From Streptomyces sp. LaPpAH-108 (GTDB lineage: Bacteria > Actinomycetota > Actinomycetes > Streptomycetales > Streptomycetaceae): a stretch of DNA of 64,000 nucleotides. Positions 44,561 to 55,300 of the stretch are shown in pieces (the stretch's first letter is position 1; each line of letters opens with the position of its first letter). The stretch lies in contig NZ_KB891987.1 in the NCBI RefSeq assembly GCF_000373625.1, positions 1,127,655 to 1,191,654 on the forward strand. The letters are read 5' to 3'. Below the pieces are notes generated by a model that worked only from the letters and a program-made list of their open reading frames with translations, made no database searches and was not told the DNA's origin. Both the position numbers and the translations under genes were made by a program.

Positions 44561-45073
44561 TCAGCCCCGTTTCCAGCGAGGCGCCTCGTCGTCCGGGGTG
44601 TCGGGGGAGGCGAAGTGGAAGGGGATGTCGAGGTGGGCGGCCAGGGCGCGGCCGGCCTCGGTGGCGCGGGCGGCGGGGGAGGGGGTGCCCCGGCGGTGGT
44701 AGACCGTGGCCAGGCGGGACTCGCCGGGTGGGGTGTCCAGGACGGCCAGGAGGTCGACGAACCAGTCGTGGACCGTGTCGCCGTCCCAGACGGCCTCGAT
44801 CGCGATCACCCGGCCGGGGAGGGAGGCGGCGCGGGCGGCGAGGGCGGGGGTGTCGAGGGGATCGGGTGGGCGTATGCGAGGGGCGAGGGACACGTAGCGG
44901 GTGCGGATCATGGTCTCGGCCTCGTGGAGGCCCAGGCCCGAGGGACGCAGCGCTTCCCACACCGTCTTGACCGCCGTCAGGTAGTGGTCGCGCAGGACGT
45001 GGGTGTCCGCTTCCCGCCTTGTTTCCTCGTCCAGGCGGGACCACCAGTCGGGCATCGGCGCGGGGAGTTCCAT
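44561..45073 (-). CDS. Conserved hypothetical protein
   Basis: A 170-residue soluble protein with no family I recognise. It begins MELPAPMPDWWSRLDEETRR, contains RDHYLTAVKTVWEALRPSGL and HEAETMIRTRYVSLAPRIRP, an IAIEAVWDGDTVHDWFVDLL core, and ends in a basic tail. Trp/Asp-rich motifs of this kind are common in Streptomyces-specific proteins. The ATG at 45073 lacks a clear ribosome-binding site; in-frame codons upstream (to 45154) are not conserved-looking. It lies 40 bp downstream of the NCS1 permease on the same strand and may be co-transcribed with it. Confidence 0.65.
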   Translation of the reverse strand: MELPAPMPDWWSRLDEETRREADTHVLRDHYLTAVKTVWEALRPSGLGLHEAETMIRTRYVSLAPRIRPPDPLDTPALAARAASLPGRVIAIEAVWDGDTVHDWFVDLLAVLDTPPGESRLATVYHRRGTPSPAARATEAGRALAAHLDIPFHFASPDTPDDEAPRWKRG

Positions 45074-45113
45074 GCGGGCACCGTAGTGCCGCCGGGGAAC
45101 TCCCCGTACGACG

Positions 45114-46580
45114 TCAGACCGTGGCCGGGACGCGCTCCTCGGCCGCCACCGCACCGGGCTCCGCCGAGGCCGACGCCGGGGCCGGGACCGCGGGCTTGGG
45201 CAGCAGCAGGTACAGCGCGCCCGAGATCACGATCGCCGCGATCCAGCCGAGGCCGTACTCGCCGATGAGGTTGTTCTTGGCCAGGGGGCCGGTGAACCAG
45301 TCCGACGTGGTGAACATCAGGCCGGAGACCAGGCCGATCGCCCAGGAGGCGACGGCGGCGGGGGAGAAGCCCGCCTGGTACCAGTAGGCGCTGGTGCGGC
45401 CCGTGTCGGCCAGGGCGCGGGCGTCGTACTCCTTGCGGCGGAACATGTCCGCGCCGAAGACGCCCGTCCACGCGGAGAAGGCGACCGCGAGCATGGAGAG
45501 GAAGGCGATGAAGGAGCCCATGAAGCTCGTCGCCACCAGCATCAGCACGCCACCCAGCGCCAGCGAGATCACCGCGTTCACGGAGACCGCCCAGTGGCGC
45601 GGGATCTTGAAGCCGAGGGTCTGCGCGGTGAAACCGGCCGAGTACATCGACATCGAGTTGATCAGCAGCATGCCGACCACCGCGATCAGCAGATACGGCA
45701 CCGTGATCCACAGCGGCAGGATCGTGCCGAGGAAGGAGACCGGGTCGGAGGCCGAGGCCAGGTCGGGCGTGCCGACCGCCATGACCGCGCCCATCAGCAC
45801 CAGCGGTAGCACGACGATGCCCGCACCGCCGACCGTGTTCCCGACGATCGCCTTGGAGGAGGCCGTACGCGGCAGATAGCGCGTGAAGTCCGGCGCGGAC
45901 GGGATCCAGCTCACGCCACCCGCCGCGATCATGCCGACGGCGGTGATCAGCGAGGCCGTGGACCCGGCGCCCTGGTGCATCACCTTCGACCAGTGCGTGT
46001 GCACCGCGAGATACCCGAGCACCAGCACCGAGAAGACACCGAAGAGATACGTCGCGTACTTGCTGCACTTCTGCACGGCGTTGATGCCGAGCCCCGATAT
46101 CGCGAAGGTCGCGATCACGAAGAGCAGCAGCGTGACCATGTCCAGCACGCCGTTCGCCTTGATCCCCAGCCCCAGGTCGAGGATGGTGAGCAGCGCGTAC
46201 GCACCGGTCACCGCGTTGATCGTCTCCCAGCCCCAGCGCGCGACCCAGATCAGCGAACCGGGCAGCAGATTGCCGCGCTGTCCGAAGACCGCCCGCGACA
46301 GCGCCATGCCGGGCGCGGCACCCCGCTTGCCCGCGATGCCGAGGAGACCGACCAGGCCGTAGGAGACGACGGGCGCGACGCCCGCGACGACGAGGGCCTG
46401 CCAGAAGTTCAGGTGATACGACACCACCAGGCTCGCGCCCATGGTCAGCAGCAGCACGCTGATGTTGGCGCCCACCCAGGTGGGGAAGAGCCCGCGCGTG
46501 CGCGCGGTGCGTTCGTGATCGGGGACCGGCTCGATGCCACGGGTTTCCAGCGCGCTCTCGCGCGCGGCCGTCTTGCTCAT
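45114..46580 (-). CDS. NCS1 family permease (cytosine permease-like)
   Basis: A 488-residue transporter with 12 predicted membrane helices of the NCS1 (purine/pyrimidine, CodB-like) family. Typical segments are TRGLFPTWVGANISVLLLTM near the start, GLLGIAGKRGAAPGMALSRA, GSLIWVARWGWETINAVTGA and SWIPSAPDFTRYLP. The first ~28 residues are cytoplasmic and acidic-basic mixed. The C-terminal tail is Ala/Pro/Glu-rich. Probable substrate is cytosine or a related base, uptake driven by H+ or Na+. No cytosine deaminase gene is nearby, so the substrate is an inference. The ATG at 46580 lies in a divergent interval with ftsY. Confidence 0.85.
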   Translation of the reverse strand: MSKTAARESALETRGIEPVPDHERTARTRGLFPTWVGANISVLLLTMGASLVVSYHLNFWQALVVAGVAPVVSYGLVGLLGIAGKRGAAPGMALSRAVFGQRGNLLPGSLIWVARWGWETINAVTGAYALLTILDLGLGIKANGVLDMVTLLLFVIATFAISGLGINAVQKCSKYATYLFGVFSVLVLGYLAVHTHWSKVMHQGAGSTASLITAVGMIAAGGVSWIPSAPDFTRYLPRTASSKAIVGNTVGGAGIVVLPLVLMGAVMAVGTPDLASASDPVSFLGTILPLWITVPYLLIAVVGMLLINSMSMYSAGFTAQTLGFKIPRHWAVSVNAVISLALGGVLMLVATSFMGSFIAFLSMLAVAFSAWTGVFGADMFRRKEYDARALADTGRTSAYWYQAGFSPAAVASWAIGLVSGLMFTTSDWFTGPLAKNNLIGEYGLGWIAAIVISGALYLLLPKPAVPAPASASAEPGAVAAEERVPATV

Positions 46581-46760
46581 GAAAAAGGGGTGTCCTTGCG
46601 GTGGGGGACGAGGACGACGGGCTCAACGCGCGCGGCGGAGCCAAACGTCATCGTAGTTTAATCCGACTCCGTTGCTCCTGTGGCATTTGTCTCTTGGAGG
46701 AAGCGACAAGCGTCCGCAAGCCTCTTCGGCGGATACCCCATGGCCGATACTGGACGCGTT

Positions 46761-47969
46761 ATGGAAACCATCATCCTTGCTGTAGTCATCGCCGTGGTCG
46801 TGCTCGGCGCGCTCGGCGGGCTCCTCATCGGCAGCACACTCAAGAAGAAGAAGCAGCTGCCGCCGCCACCGCCCGCCGCGCCCGATCTCACCGCCCCACC
46901 GGCCGAGCCACAGGTCGGCGAAGAGGCCGAGACTCCGCGCGACGAACCGCGCCGGACGATCGAGGAGGTGGACCTCCCGGGCGGCGGGACCACCACCGTC
47001 GAGGAGCCGCCCGCCGCCGAGAAGGCTCCCGAGATCGAGATCCCGGAGCCCACCGCGGGGCGGCTCATCCGCCTCCGCGCCCGTCTCTCCCGCTCCCAGA
47101 ACGCCCTCGGCAAGGGCCTGCTCACGCTGCTCTCGCGTGAGCACCTGGACGAGGACACCTGGGAGGAGATCGAGGACACCCTCCTCACCGCCGACGTCGG
47201 CGTGCAGCCCACCCAGGAACTGGTCGAGCGGCTGCGCGAGCGCGTCAAGGTGCTCGGCACCCGCACCCCCGAGGAGCTGCGCGGCCTGCTCCGCGAGGAG
47301 CTGCTCAAGCTCGTCGGCACCGACATGGACCGCGAGGTCAAGACCGAGCCCGAGGGCCGCAAGCCCGGCATCGTCATGGTCGTCGGCGTCAACGGCACCG
47401 GCAAGACCACCACCACCGGCAAGCTCGCCCGGGTCCTGGTCGCCGATGGCCGCACCGTCGTCCTCGGCGCCGCCGACACCTTCCGCGCCGCCGCCGCCGA
47501 CCAGCTCCAGACCTGGGGCGAGCGCGTCGGCGCCTACACCGTGCGCGGCCCGGAGGCCGGTGACCCCGCCTCCGTCGCCTTCGACGCGGTGAAGGAGGGC
47601 AAGGAGATGGACGTCGACGTGGTGCTCATCGACACCGCGGGACGTCTGCACACCAAGACCGGCCTCATGGACGAGCTGGGCAAGGTCAAGCGCGTCGTGG
47701 AGAAGCACGCGCCGCTCGACGAGGTGCTGCTCGTCCTCGACGCCACCACAGGGCAGAACGGCCTGGTGCAGGCCCGCGTCTTCTCCGAGGTCGTGGACAT
47801 CACCGGCATCGTGCTGACCAAGCTCGACGGCACCGCCAAGGGCGGCATCGTCATCGCCGTCCAGAACGAGCTGGGCGTGCCGGTCAAGCTGATCGGCCTG
47901 GGCGAGGGCCCCGACGACCTGGCGCCCTTCGACCCGGAGGCGTTCGTGGACGCGCTTCTCGGTGACTGA
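46761..47969 (+). CDS. ftsY: Signal recognition particle receptor FtsY
   Basis: A 402-residue GTPase that docks SRP-ribosome complexes at the membrane. It starts with a membrane anchor helix (TIILAVVIAVVVLGALGGLL), continues with an acidic/Pro-rich linker (about 30-95), the N-domain helices (RLIRLRARLSRSQNALGKGL) and the G domain: GVNGTGKTTTTGKLARVL (G1), AADTFRAAAADQLQTW (G2), DTAGRLHTKTGLMDEL (G3), TKLDGTAKGG (G4), GLGEGPDDL (G5). The ATG at 46761 is chosen as it starts exactly at the anchor. Partner of ffh at 55.3 kb. A strong terminator follows. Confidence 0.96.
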   Translation: METIILAVVIAVVVLGALGGLLIGSTLKKKKQLPPPPPAAPDLTAPPAEPQVGEEAETPRDEPRRTIEEVDLPGGGTTTVEEPPAAEKAPEIEIPEPTAGRLIRLRARLSRSQNALGKGLLTLLSREHLDEDTWEEIEDTLLTADVGVQPTQELVERLRERVKVLGTRTPEELRGLLREELLKLVGTDMDREVKTEPEGRKPGIVMVVGVNGTGKTTTTGKLARVLVADGRTVVLGAADTFRAAAADQLQTWGERVGAYTVRGPEAGDPASVAFDAVKEGKEMDVDVVLIDTAGRLHTKTGLMDELGKVKRVVEKHAPLDEVLLVLDATTGQNGLVQARVFSEVVDITGIVLTKLDGTAKGGIVIAVQNELGVPVKLIGLGEGPDDLAPFDPEAFVDALLGD

Positions 47970-47997
47970 GGTCCCGGACGCGACCACCCCTCCTGCA

Positions 47998-48046
47998 CGG
48001 CGAAGCGCCCGTCCCCACGCAACGGTGGGGGACGGGCGCTTCGCCG
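47998..48046. terminator. Terminator after ftsY
   Basis: A perfect 19-bp stem (47998-48016 with 48028-48046) with an 11-nt loop, shared with the convergent prim-pol domain gene. Confidence 0.88.
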
Positions 48047-48101
48047 TATGCGCTCCGGCTCAGCCGTACGCGATCCGGCTCAGGAGTCTTTCGACGGCTC
48101 C

Positions 48102-48764
48102 TTACGCCCCGGCCCGCGACCGGTGCGCCACATACGCCAGCGTCCCCAGCAGCAGCCGGGCCGCCGGAGGCCGCGTCGCGCTGTCCAGCGCCGGAGGGCG
48201 CAGCCACCGCACGGGTCCGAGGCCGCCGCGGTCGGAGGGCGGGGCGGTGATGTACGTACCCGGGCCGAGGCCGCGCAGGTCCAGGGCGGCGGGGTCGTCC
48301 CAGCCGAGGCGGTAGAGCAGCCGGGGCAGCTCCGCGGCGGCGCCGGGGGCGACCAGGAAGTGGGCGCGGCCCTCGGGGGTGGCGGCGACCGGTCCGAGGG
48401 GCAGGCCCATGCGCTCCAGGCGGACCAGGGCGCGGCGCCCGGCCGGTTCGGCCACCTCGATCACGTCGAACGCGCGGCCCACCGGCAGCATCGCCGAGGC
48501 GCCCGGCACCTCGGCCCAGGCCCGGCCCACCTCGTCCAGCGTGGCCCCGGCGGGCACCGGCGCGGCGAACTCCAGCGGATGCGCGCCCGGCGCCGGACAC
48601 GTGGCGTGACCGCAGGAGCAGGCGCCCCCGGCGGTCCGCGCGCCCGGCACCACGTCCCAGCCCCACAGGCCCGTGAACTCGGCGACGGCCGTGCACTCCG
48701 ACGAGCGGCCGCGCCGACGCGTGCCGGAGCGGATCTCCCGAATGCCGCCGATCGTGAAGCCCAT
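48102..48764 (-). CDS. Bifunctional DNA primase/polymerase (prim-pol) domain protein
   Basis: A 220-residue protein with the N-terminal part of the prim-pol fold (Pfam bifunctional DNA primase/polymerase, N-terminal). Marks are GLWGWDVVPGARTAGGACSC, the CxCGxxxCPAPGAHPLE zinc-like cluster, SAMLPVGRAFDVIEVAEPAG (acidic active-site strand) and LGPGTYITAPPSDRGGLGPV. The usual D-x-D/E catalytic pair is reduced to DVIEV, so polymerase activity is doubtful; a regulatory or nucleic-acid-binding role is possible. The ATG at 48764 follows GGAGGG. The gene lies back to back with nsdA in Streptomyces. Confidence 0.85.
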   Translation of the reverse strand: MGFTIGGIREIRSGTRRRGRSSECTAVAEFTGLWGWDVVPGARTAGGACSCGHATCPAPGAHPLEFAAPVPAGATLDEVGRAWAEVPGASAMLPVGRAFDVIEVAEPAGRRALVRLERMGLPLGPVAATPEGRAHFLVAPGAAAELPRLLYRLGWDDPAALDLRGLGPGTYITAPPSDRGGLGPVRWLRPPALDSATRPPAARLLLGTLAYVAHRSRAGA

Positions 48765-49218
48765 GCCCCCTCCAACGGGTCCAGCGCTCCGGTGGTTACG
48801 AAACGGAGCGAGATGGAAGCGGAACGTGACGCTACGACATCCGCCTTCCCGGGGTGCCCCGGGAGCAAGGCGGCGCGTCGTGGCGCGGCGGGTGGTGCGC
48901 GGGGCTTCATGCGCCCCCGAGTGCACCGCTCCGCCCACTTCCGTCCGTCCTATGTCAAGTGAATCGCGTGGGTGCGATCGTGAGTTCATTCGAAGGGGTG
49001 GCGAATGGTGGCGTTTCAAGGATCGCCGTGGTTGGAAGGGTGATCGTGGGGTTACTGTGAGTATGCGAGCCCCGAGGGCATTTGCCTTCGTGGGTATGCC
49101 GGAGGCAAGTCGTCAGCTCGTTCGAAGGGTGAGAACCGCCGGACGGGAGGCCGTATTTACCGGCATTCTGATAGGGCTTGGCGCACGGCGACAGGGTTTC
49201 AGGGATGGGGGCGTTCCA
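48765..49218. promoter_or_regulatory. Divergent region between the prim-pol gene and nsdA
   Basis: 454 bp without a convincing gene. From 48960 on it is AT-richer. It contains the dyad CATTCG/CGAATG (48987-48992 with 49002-49007) and a later GTTCGAA. An in-frame ATG at 49063 could extend NsdA by 52 residues, but that stretch is less biased in codon use. Confidence 0.4.
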
Positions 49219-50697
49219 GTGGGCGGCAACGGCGGAGGCGGGACGAACGCTGACAAGCGCCCCAACGAGCTGCTCGGCTCGTGGTTCGTGCGCAGCGGCT
49301 GGTCGAAGGGCGAGCTGGCCCGGCAGGTGAACCGCAGGGCCCGCCAGCTCGGCGCCAACCACATCTCGACCGACACCTCGCGCGTGCGCCGCTGGCTCGA
49401 CGGGGAGAACCCGCGCGAGCCCATCCCGCGCATCCTCTCCGAGCTGTTCTCCGAGCGCTTCGGCTGCGTCGTCTCCACCGACGACCTCGGGCTGCGCGTC
49501 GCCCGCCAGTCCCCGTCCGCGACCGGCGTCGACCTGCCCTGGACCGGCCCGCAGACCGTCGCCCTGCTCAGCGAGTTCTCCCGCAGCGACCTGATGCTCG
49601 CCCGGCGCGGCTTCCTCGGCACCTCGCTCGGCCTGGCCGCAGGACCCGCCCTCGTCGAACCCATGCAGCGCTGGCTGGTGCCCTCGCCCTCCGCCCCGCT
49701 GCCCCCGGGCCCCGACCCGCTGCACGACTCCCGCAGGCCGGGGCGGCTCTCCCGGCCCGAGCTGGAGCTGCTGGAGTCCACCACCCGGATGTTCCGCCAG
49801 TGGGACGCCCAGTGCGGCGGCGGACTGCGCCGCAAGGCGGTCGTCGGCCAGCTCCACGAGGTCACCGATCTCCTCCAGGAGCCCCAGCCCGAGGCCACCA
49901 CCCGCCGCCTCTTCAAGGTCGCCGCCGAACTGGCCGAGCTGGCCGGCTGGATGTCGTACGACGTGGGCCTGCAGCCCACCGCGCAGAAGTACTTCGTCCT
50001 TGCCCTGCACGCCGCCAAGGAAGCCGGTGACAAGCCCCTCGGGTCGTACATCCTCTCCAGCATGAGCCGCCAGATGATCCACCTCGGCAGGCCCGACGAC
50101 GCCCTGGAGCTGATCCACCTCGCGCAGTACGGCAGCCGCGACTGCGCCGGACCCCGCACCCAGTCCATGCTGTATGCGATGGAGGCCCGCGCCTACGCCA
50201 ACATGGGCCAGCCCGGCAAGTGCAAACGCGCCGTCCGCATGGCCGAGGACACCTTCTCCGAGGCCGACGAGTGGGACGAGCCGGACCCCGACTGGATCCG
50301 CTTCTTCTCCGAGGCCGAGCTGTACGGCGAGAACAGCCACTCCTTCCGCGACCTCGCCTACGTGGCGGGCCGCAGCCCCACCTACGCCTCCCTCGCCGAA
50401 CCCCTCATGGGGCGCGCGGTCGAGCTGTTCGCCAAGGACGACGAGCACCAGCGGTCCTACGCGCTCAACCTCATCGGCATGGCCACCGTGCACCTGCTCC
50501 AGCGCGAGCCCGAGCACAGCACCGAGTACGCCAAGCGCGCCATGGACATAGCCCGCAAGGTCCGCTCCGAGCGGGTCAACACCCGCATCCGCAAGACGGT
50601 CGACACGGCCGTACGCGATTTCGGGGACCTCGCCGCGGTGGCCGACCTCACCGACCAGCTCGCCAGCGACCTCCCGGAGTCCGCCGAGGCCGTCTGA
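49219..50697 (+). CDS. nsdA: NsdA, negative regulator of Streptomyces differentiation
   Basis: A 492-residue protein matching NsdA of S. coelicolor by position (between the prim-pol gene and amtB) and sequence character. The first ~75 residues form a helix-turn-helix-like region (RSGWSKGELARQVNRRARQL; DTSRVRRWLDGENPREP). A short hydrophobic stretch, ARRGFLGTSLGLAAGPALVE, follows. The C-terminal half is TPR-like helical repeats (LQPTAQKYFVLALHAAKEAG; MEARAYANMGQPGKCKRAVR; HSTEYAKRAMDIARKV). In S. coelicolor its loss raises antibiotic production and sporulation. The start GTG 49219 after a GGGGG stretch is preferred; ATG 49063 is an alternative. Confidence 0.88.
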   Translation: MGGNGGGGTNADKRPNELLGSWFVRSGWSKGELARQVNRRARQLGANHISTDTSRVRRWLDGENPREPIPRILSELFSERFGCVVSTDDLGLRVARQSPSATGVDLPWTGPQTVALLSEFSRSDLMLARRGFLGTSLGLAAGPALVEPMQRWLVPSPSAPLPPGPDPLHDSRRPGRLSRPELELLESTTRMFRQWDAQCGGGLRRKAVVGQLHEVTDLLQEPQPEATTRRLFKVAAELAELAGWMSYDVGLQPTAQKYFVLALHAAKEAGDKPLGSYILSSMSRQMIHLGRPDDALELIHLAQYGSRDCAGPRTQSMLYAMEARAYANMGQPGKCKRAVRMAEDTFSEADEWDEPDPDWIRFFSEAELYGENSHSFRDLAYVAGRSPTYASLAEPLMGRAVELFAKDDEHQRSYALNLIGMATVHLLQREPEHSTEYAKRAMDIARKVRSERVNTRIRKTVDTAVRDFGDLAAVADLTDQLASDLPESAEAV

Positions 50698-52701
<2,004 letters not shown>

Positions 52702-52728
52702 CACGACGACACGAACAGGAGCCGCTGG

Positions 52729-55200
52729 GTGACGCGCACGGATGACCGGGATGACCGGAAAGAAGCGGACGACTCGGGACGACCCAGCGGCTACGCGGCG
52801 GCCCGGCTGCACCTCCTCACCGAGGGGGAGCGGCCCGGGCCGCCGCGCCGTGCCGCCCTCGCCGGACTGACCGACGACTGGCTCGCCGGACTCTTCACCG
52901 CCGCCGCCCCCGGCATCAAGGGCGTCTCCCTCGTCGCCGTCGGCGGCTACGGACGCGGCGAACTCTCCCCGCGCAGCGATCTCGACCTCCTGCTGCTGCA
53001 CGACGGCAGCGACCCCAGCGCCGTCGCCGCCCTCGCCGACCGCCTCTGGTACCCCGTCTGGGACCTCGGCCTCACCCTCGATCACTCCGTGCGCACCCCC
53101 GCCGAGGCCCGCAAGACCGCGGGCGACGACCTCAAGGTCCACCTCGGCCTCCTGGACGCCCGCCATCTCGTCGGCGACCTCGGCCTCACCGCCGGACTGC
53201 GCACCGCCGTCCTCGCCGACTGGCGCAACCAGGCACCCAAACGCCTGCCCGAACTCCAGGAACTGTGCGCCGAACGCGCCGAACGCCAGGGCGAGTTGCG
53301 CTACCTCCTCGAACCCGACCTCAAGGAGGCCCACGGCGGACTGCGCGACGCCACCGCCCTGCGCGCCGTCGCCGCCTCCTGGCTCGCCGACGCCCCCCGC
53401 GAGGGACTGGCCGACGCCCGCCGCCGCCTCCTGGACGCCCGCGACGCCCTCCACCTCGTCACAGGGCGCGCCACCGACCGCCTCGCCCTCCAGGAACAGG
53501 ACCAGGTCGCCGCCGAACTCGGCCTTCTCGACGCCGACACCCTGCTCCGCCAGGTCTACGAGGCCGCCGGGATCATCTCCTACGCGGGCGACGTCACCTG
53601 GCGCGAAGTAGGCCGCGTCCTGCGCTCACGCGCCGTACGACCCCGGCTGCGCGCCATGCTGGGCGGCGGCAAACCGTCCGTCGAGCGCTCACCGCTCGCC
53701 GAGGGCGTCGTCGAGCAGGACGGCGAGGCCGTGCTCGCCCGCACCGCCCGCCCCGAACGCGACCCCGTCCTCCCGCTGCGCGCCGCAGCAGCCGCCGCCC
53801 AGGCCGGACTCCCGCTCTCCCCGCACGCCGTGCGCCGCATGGCCGCCCTCGCCCGCCCGCTGCCCACCCCCTGGCCCGCCGAGGCCCGCGAACAGCTCGT
53901 CACCCTGCTCGGCTCCGGGCGCCCGACCGTCGACGTCTGGGAGGCCCTGGAGTCCGAGGGCCTGATCAGCCGCCTGCTCCCCGACTGGGAACGGGTCCGC
54001 TGCCGCCCGCAGCGCAACGCCGTCCACGTCTGGACCGTCGACCGGCACCTCATCGAGACCGCCGTGCGCGCCTCCGCGCTCACCCGCCGCGTCAGCCGCC
54101 CCGACCTGCTCCTCGTCGCCGCCCTGCTGCACGACATCGGCAAGGGCTGGCCCGGCGACCACTCGGTGGCCGGCGAGATCATCGCCAAGGACGTCGCCGC
54201 GCGCATCGGCTTCGACCGCGCCGATGTGAGCGTGCTCTCCACCCTGGTCCGCCACCACCTGCTGCTCGTCGACACCGCCACCCGCCGCGACCTGGACGAC
54301 CCCGCCACCGTCCGCGCCGTCGCCGAGGCCGTCGGCACCCAGAGCACCCTGGAACTCCTGCACGCCCTCACCGAGGCCGACGCCCTCGCCACTGGGCCCG
54401 CCGCCTGGTCCTCCTGGCGCGGCTCCCTCGTCGACGACCTCGTACGCCGCGTCTCCGCCGTCCTCGCCGGGAACACCCCCGACGAACCCGACCCCGGCGC
54501 CCCCACCGCCGAACAGGAACGCCTCGCCATCGAGGCCCACCGCACCGGCAGCCCCGTCCTCGCCCTGCGCGCCCAGACCGAGGCCGCCGTCGCCGACGAG
54601 CACTCCGGCGAACCCGAACCCCTCGGCGTCGAACTCCTCATCGCCGTACCCGACCAGCCCGGCGTGCTGCCCGCCGTCGCGGGCGTCCTCGCCGTGCACC
54701 GCCTCACCGTCCGCACCGCCGAGCTGCGCGCCCTGCGCCTGCCCGACGCCGTCGAGGCCGGTGACGAGGGCTCCGTCCTGCTCCTGGACTGGCGCGTCGC
54801 CGCCGAGTACGGCTCACTGCCCCAGGCTGCCCGGCTCCGCGCCGACCTGGTCCGCGCCCTGGACGGCACCCTCGACATCACCGGCCGCCTCGCGGAGCGC
54901 GACGCCGCCTACCCCCGCCGCCGGGGCTGGCCCGCCCCGCCCGCCCGCGTCACCGTCGCCCCCGCCGCCTCCCACCACGCCACGGTCATCGAGGTCCGCG
55001 CCCAGGACGCCCCCGGCCTGCTGTTCCGCATCGGCACGGCCCTGGAAAAGGCGGGGGTACGGGTACGGAGCATGCATGTGAGCACGCTCGGCGCGAACGC
55101 CGTGGACGCCTTCTACGTCACGACGGGGACGGGCGCGCCGCTGCCGGGGGAGGACGCGGGGTCGCTGGCGGGGGTGCTGGAGGAGACGCTGCGCGCCTGA
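52729..55200 (+). CDS. glnD: PII-modifying nucleotidyltransferase GlnD
   Basis: An 823-residue bifunctional enzyme that adds and removes a nucleotide on GlnK in response to glutamine; in S. coelicolor it adenylylates GlnK. The nucleotidyltransferase domain has GGYGRGELSPRSDLD with the catalytic acidic triad. The HD hydrolase domain has LLVAALLHDIGKGWPGDHSV. Two ACT domains lie at the C terminus (GVELLIAVPDQPGVLPAVAG and TVIEVRAQDAPGLLFRIGTA). GTG 52729 has AGGAG 8 nt upstream; the leader after glnK is 27 nt, consistent with the amtB-glnK-glnD operon. Confidence 0.96.
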   Translation: MTRTDDRDDRKEADDSGRPSGYAAARLHLLTEGERPGPPRRAALAGLTDDWLAGLFTAAAPGIKGVSLVAVGGYGRGELSPRSDLDLLLLHDGSDPSAVAALADRLWYPVWDLGLTLDHSVRTPAEARKTAGDDLKVHLGLLDARHLVGDLGLTAGLRTAVLADWRNQAPKRLPELQELCAERAERQGELRYLLEPDLKEAHGGLRDATALRAVAASWLADAPREGLADARRRLLDARDALHLVTGRATDRLALQEQDQVAAELGLLDADTLLRQVYEAAGIISYAGDVTWREVGRVLRSRAVRPRLRAMLGGGKPSVERSPLAEGVVEQDGEAVLARTARPERDPVLPLRAAAAAAQAGLPLSPHAVRRMAALARPLPTPWPAEAREQLVTLLGSGRPTVDVWEALESEGLISRLLPDWERVRCRPQRNAVHVWTVDRHLIETAVRASALTRRVSRPDLLLVAALLHDIGKGWPGDHSVAGEIIAKDVAARIGFDRADVSVLSTLVRHHLLLVDTATRRDLDDPATVRAVAEAVGTQSTLELLHALTEADALATGPAAWSSWRGSLVDDLVRRVSAVLAGNTPDEPDPGAPTAEQERLAIEAHRTGSPVLALRAQTEAAVADEHSGEPEPLGVELLIAVPDQPGVLPAVAGVLAVHRLTVRTAELRALRLPDAVEAGDEGSVLLLDWRVAAEYGSLPQAARLRADLVRALDGTLDITGRLAERDAAYPRRRGWPAPPARVTVAPAASHHATVIEVRAQDAPGLLFRIGTALEKAGVRVRSMHVSTLGANAVDAFYVTTGTGAPLPGEDAGSLAGVLEETLRA

Positions 55201-55300
55201 GCGCATACCGGTTGTCTGTGGGCGGGGGTGATTTGCCTGCGCGGCCGGATACCCTGGAGGGCAGCCCAGAACGACTCCGACCCCGAGGACCGACGCCGCC

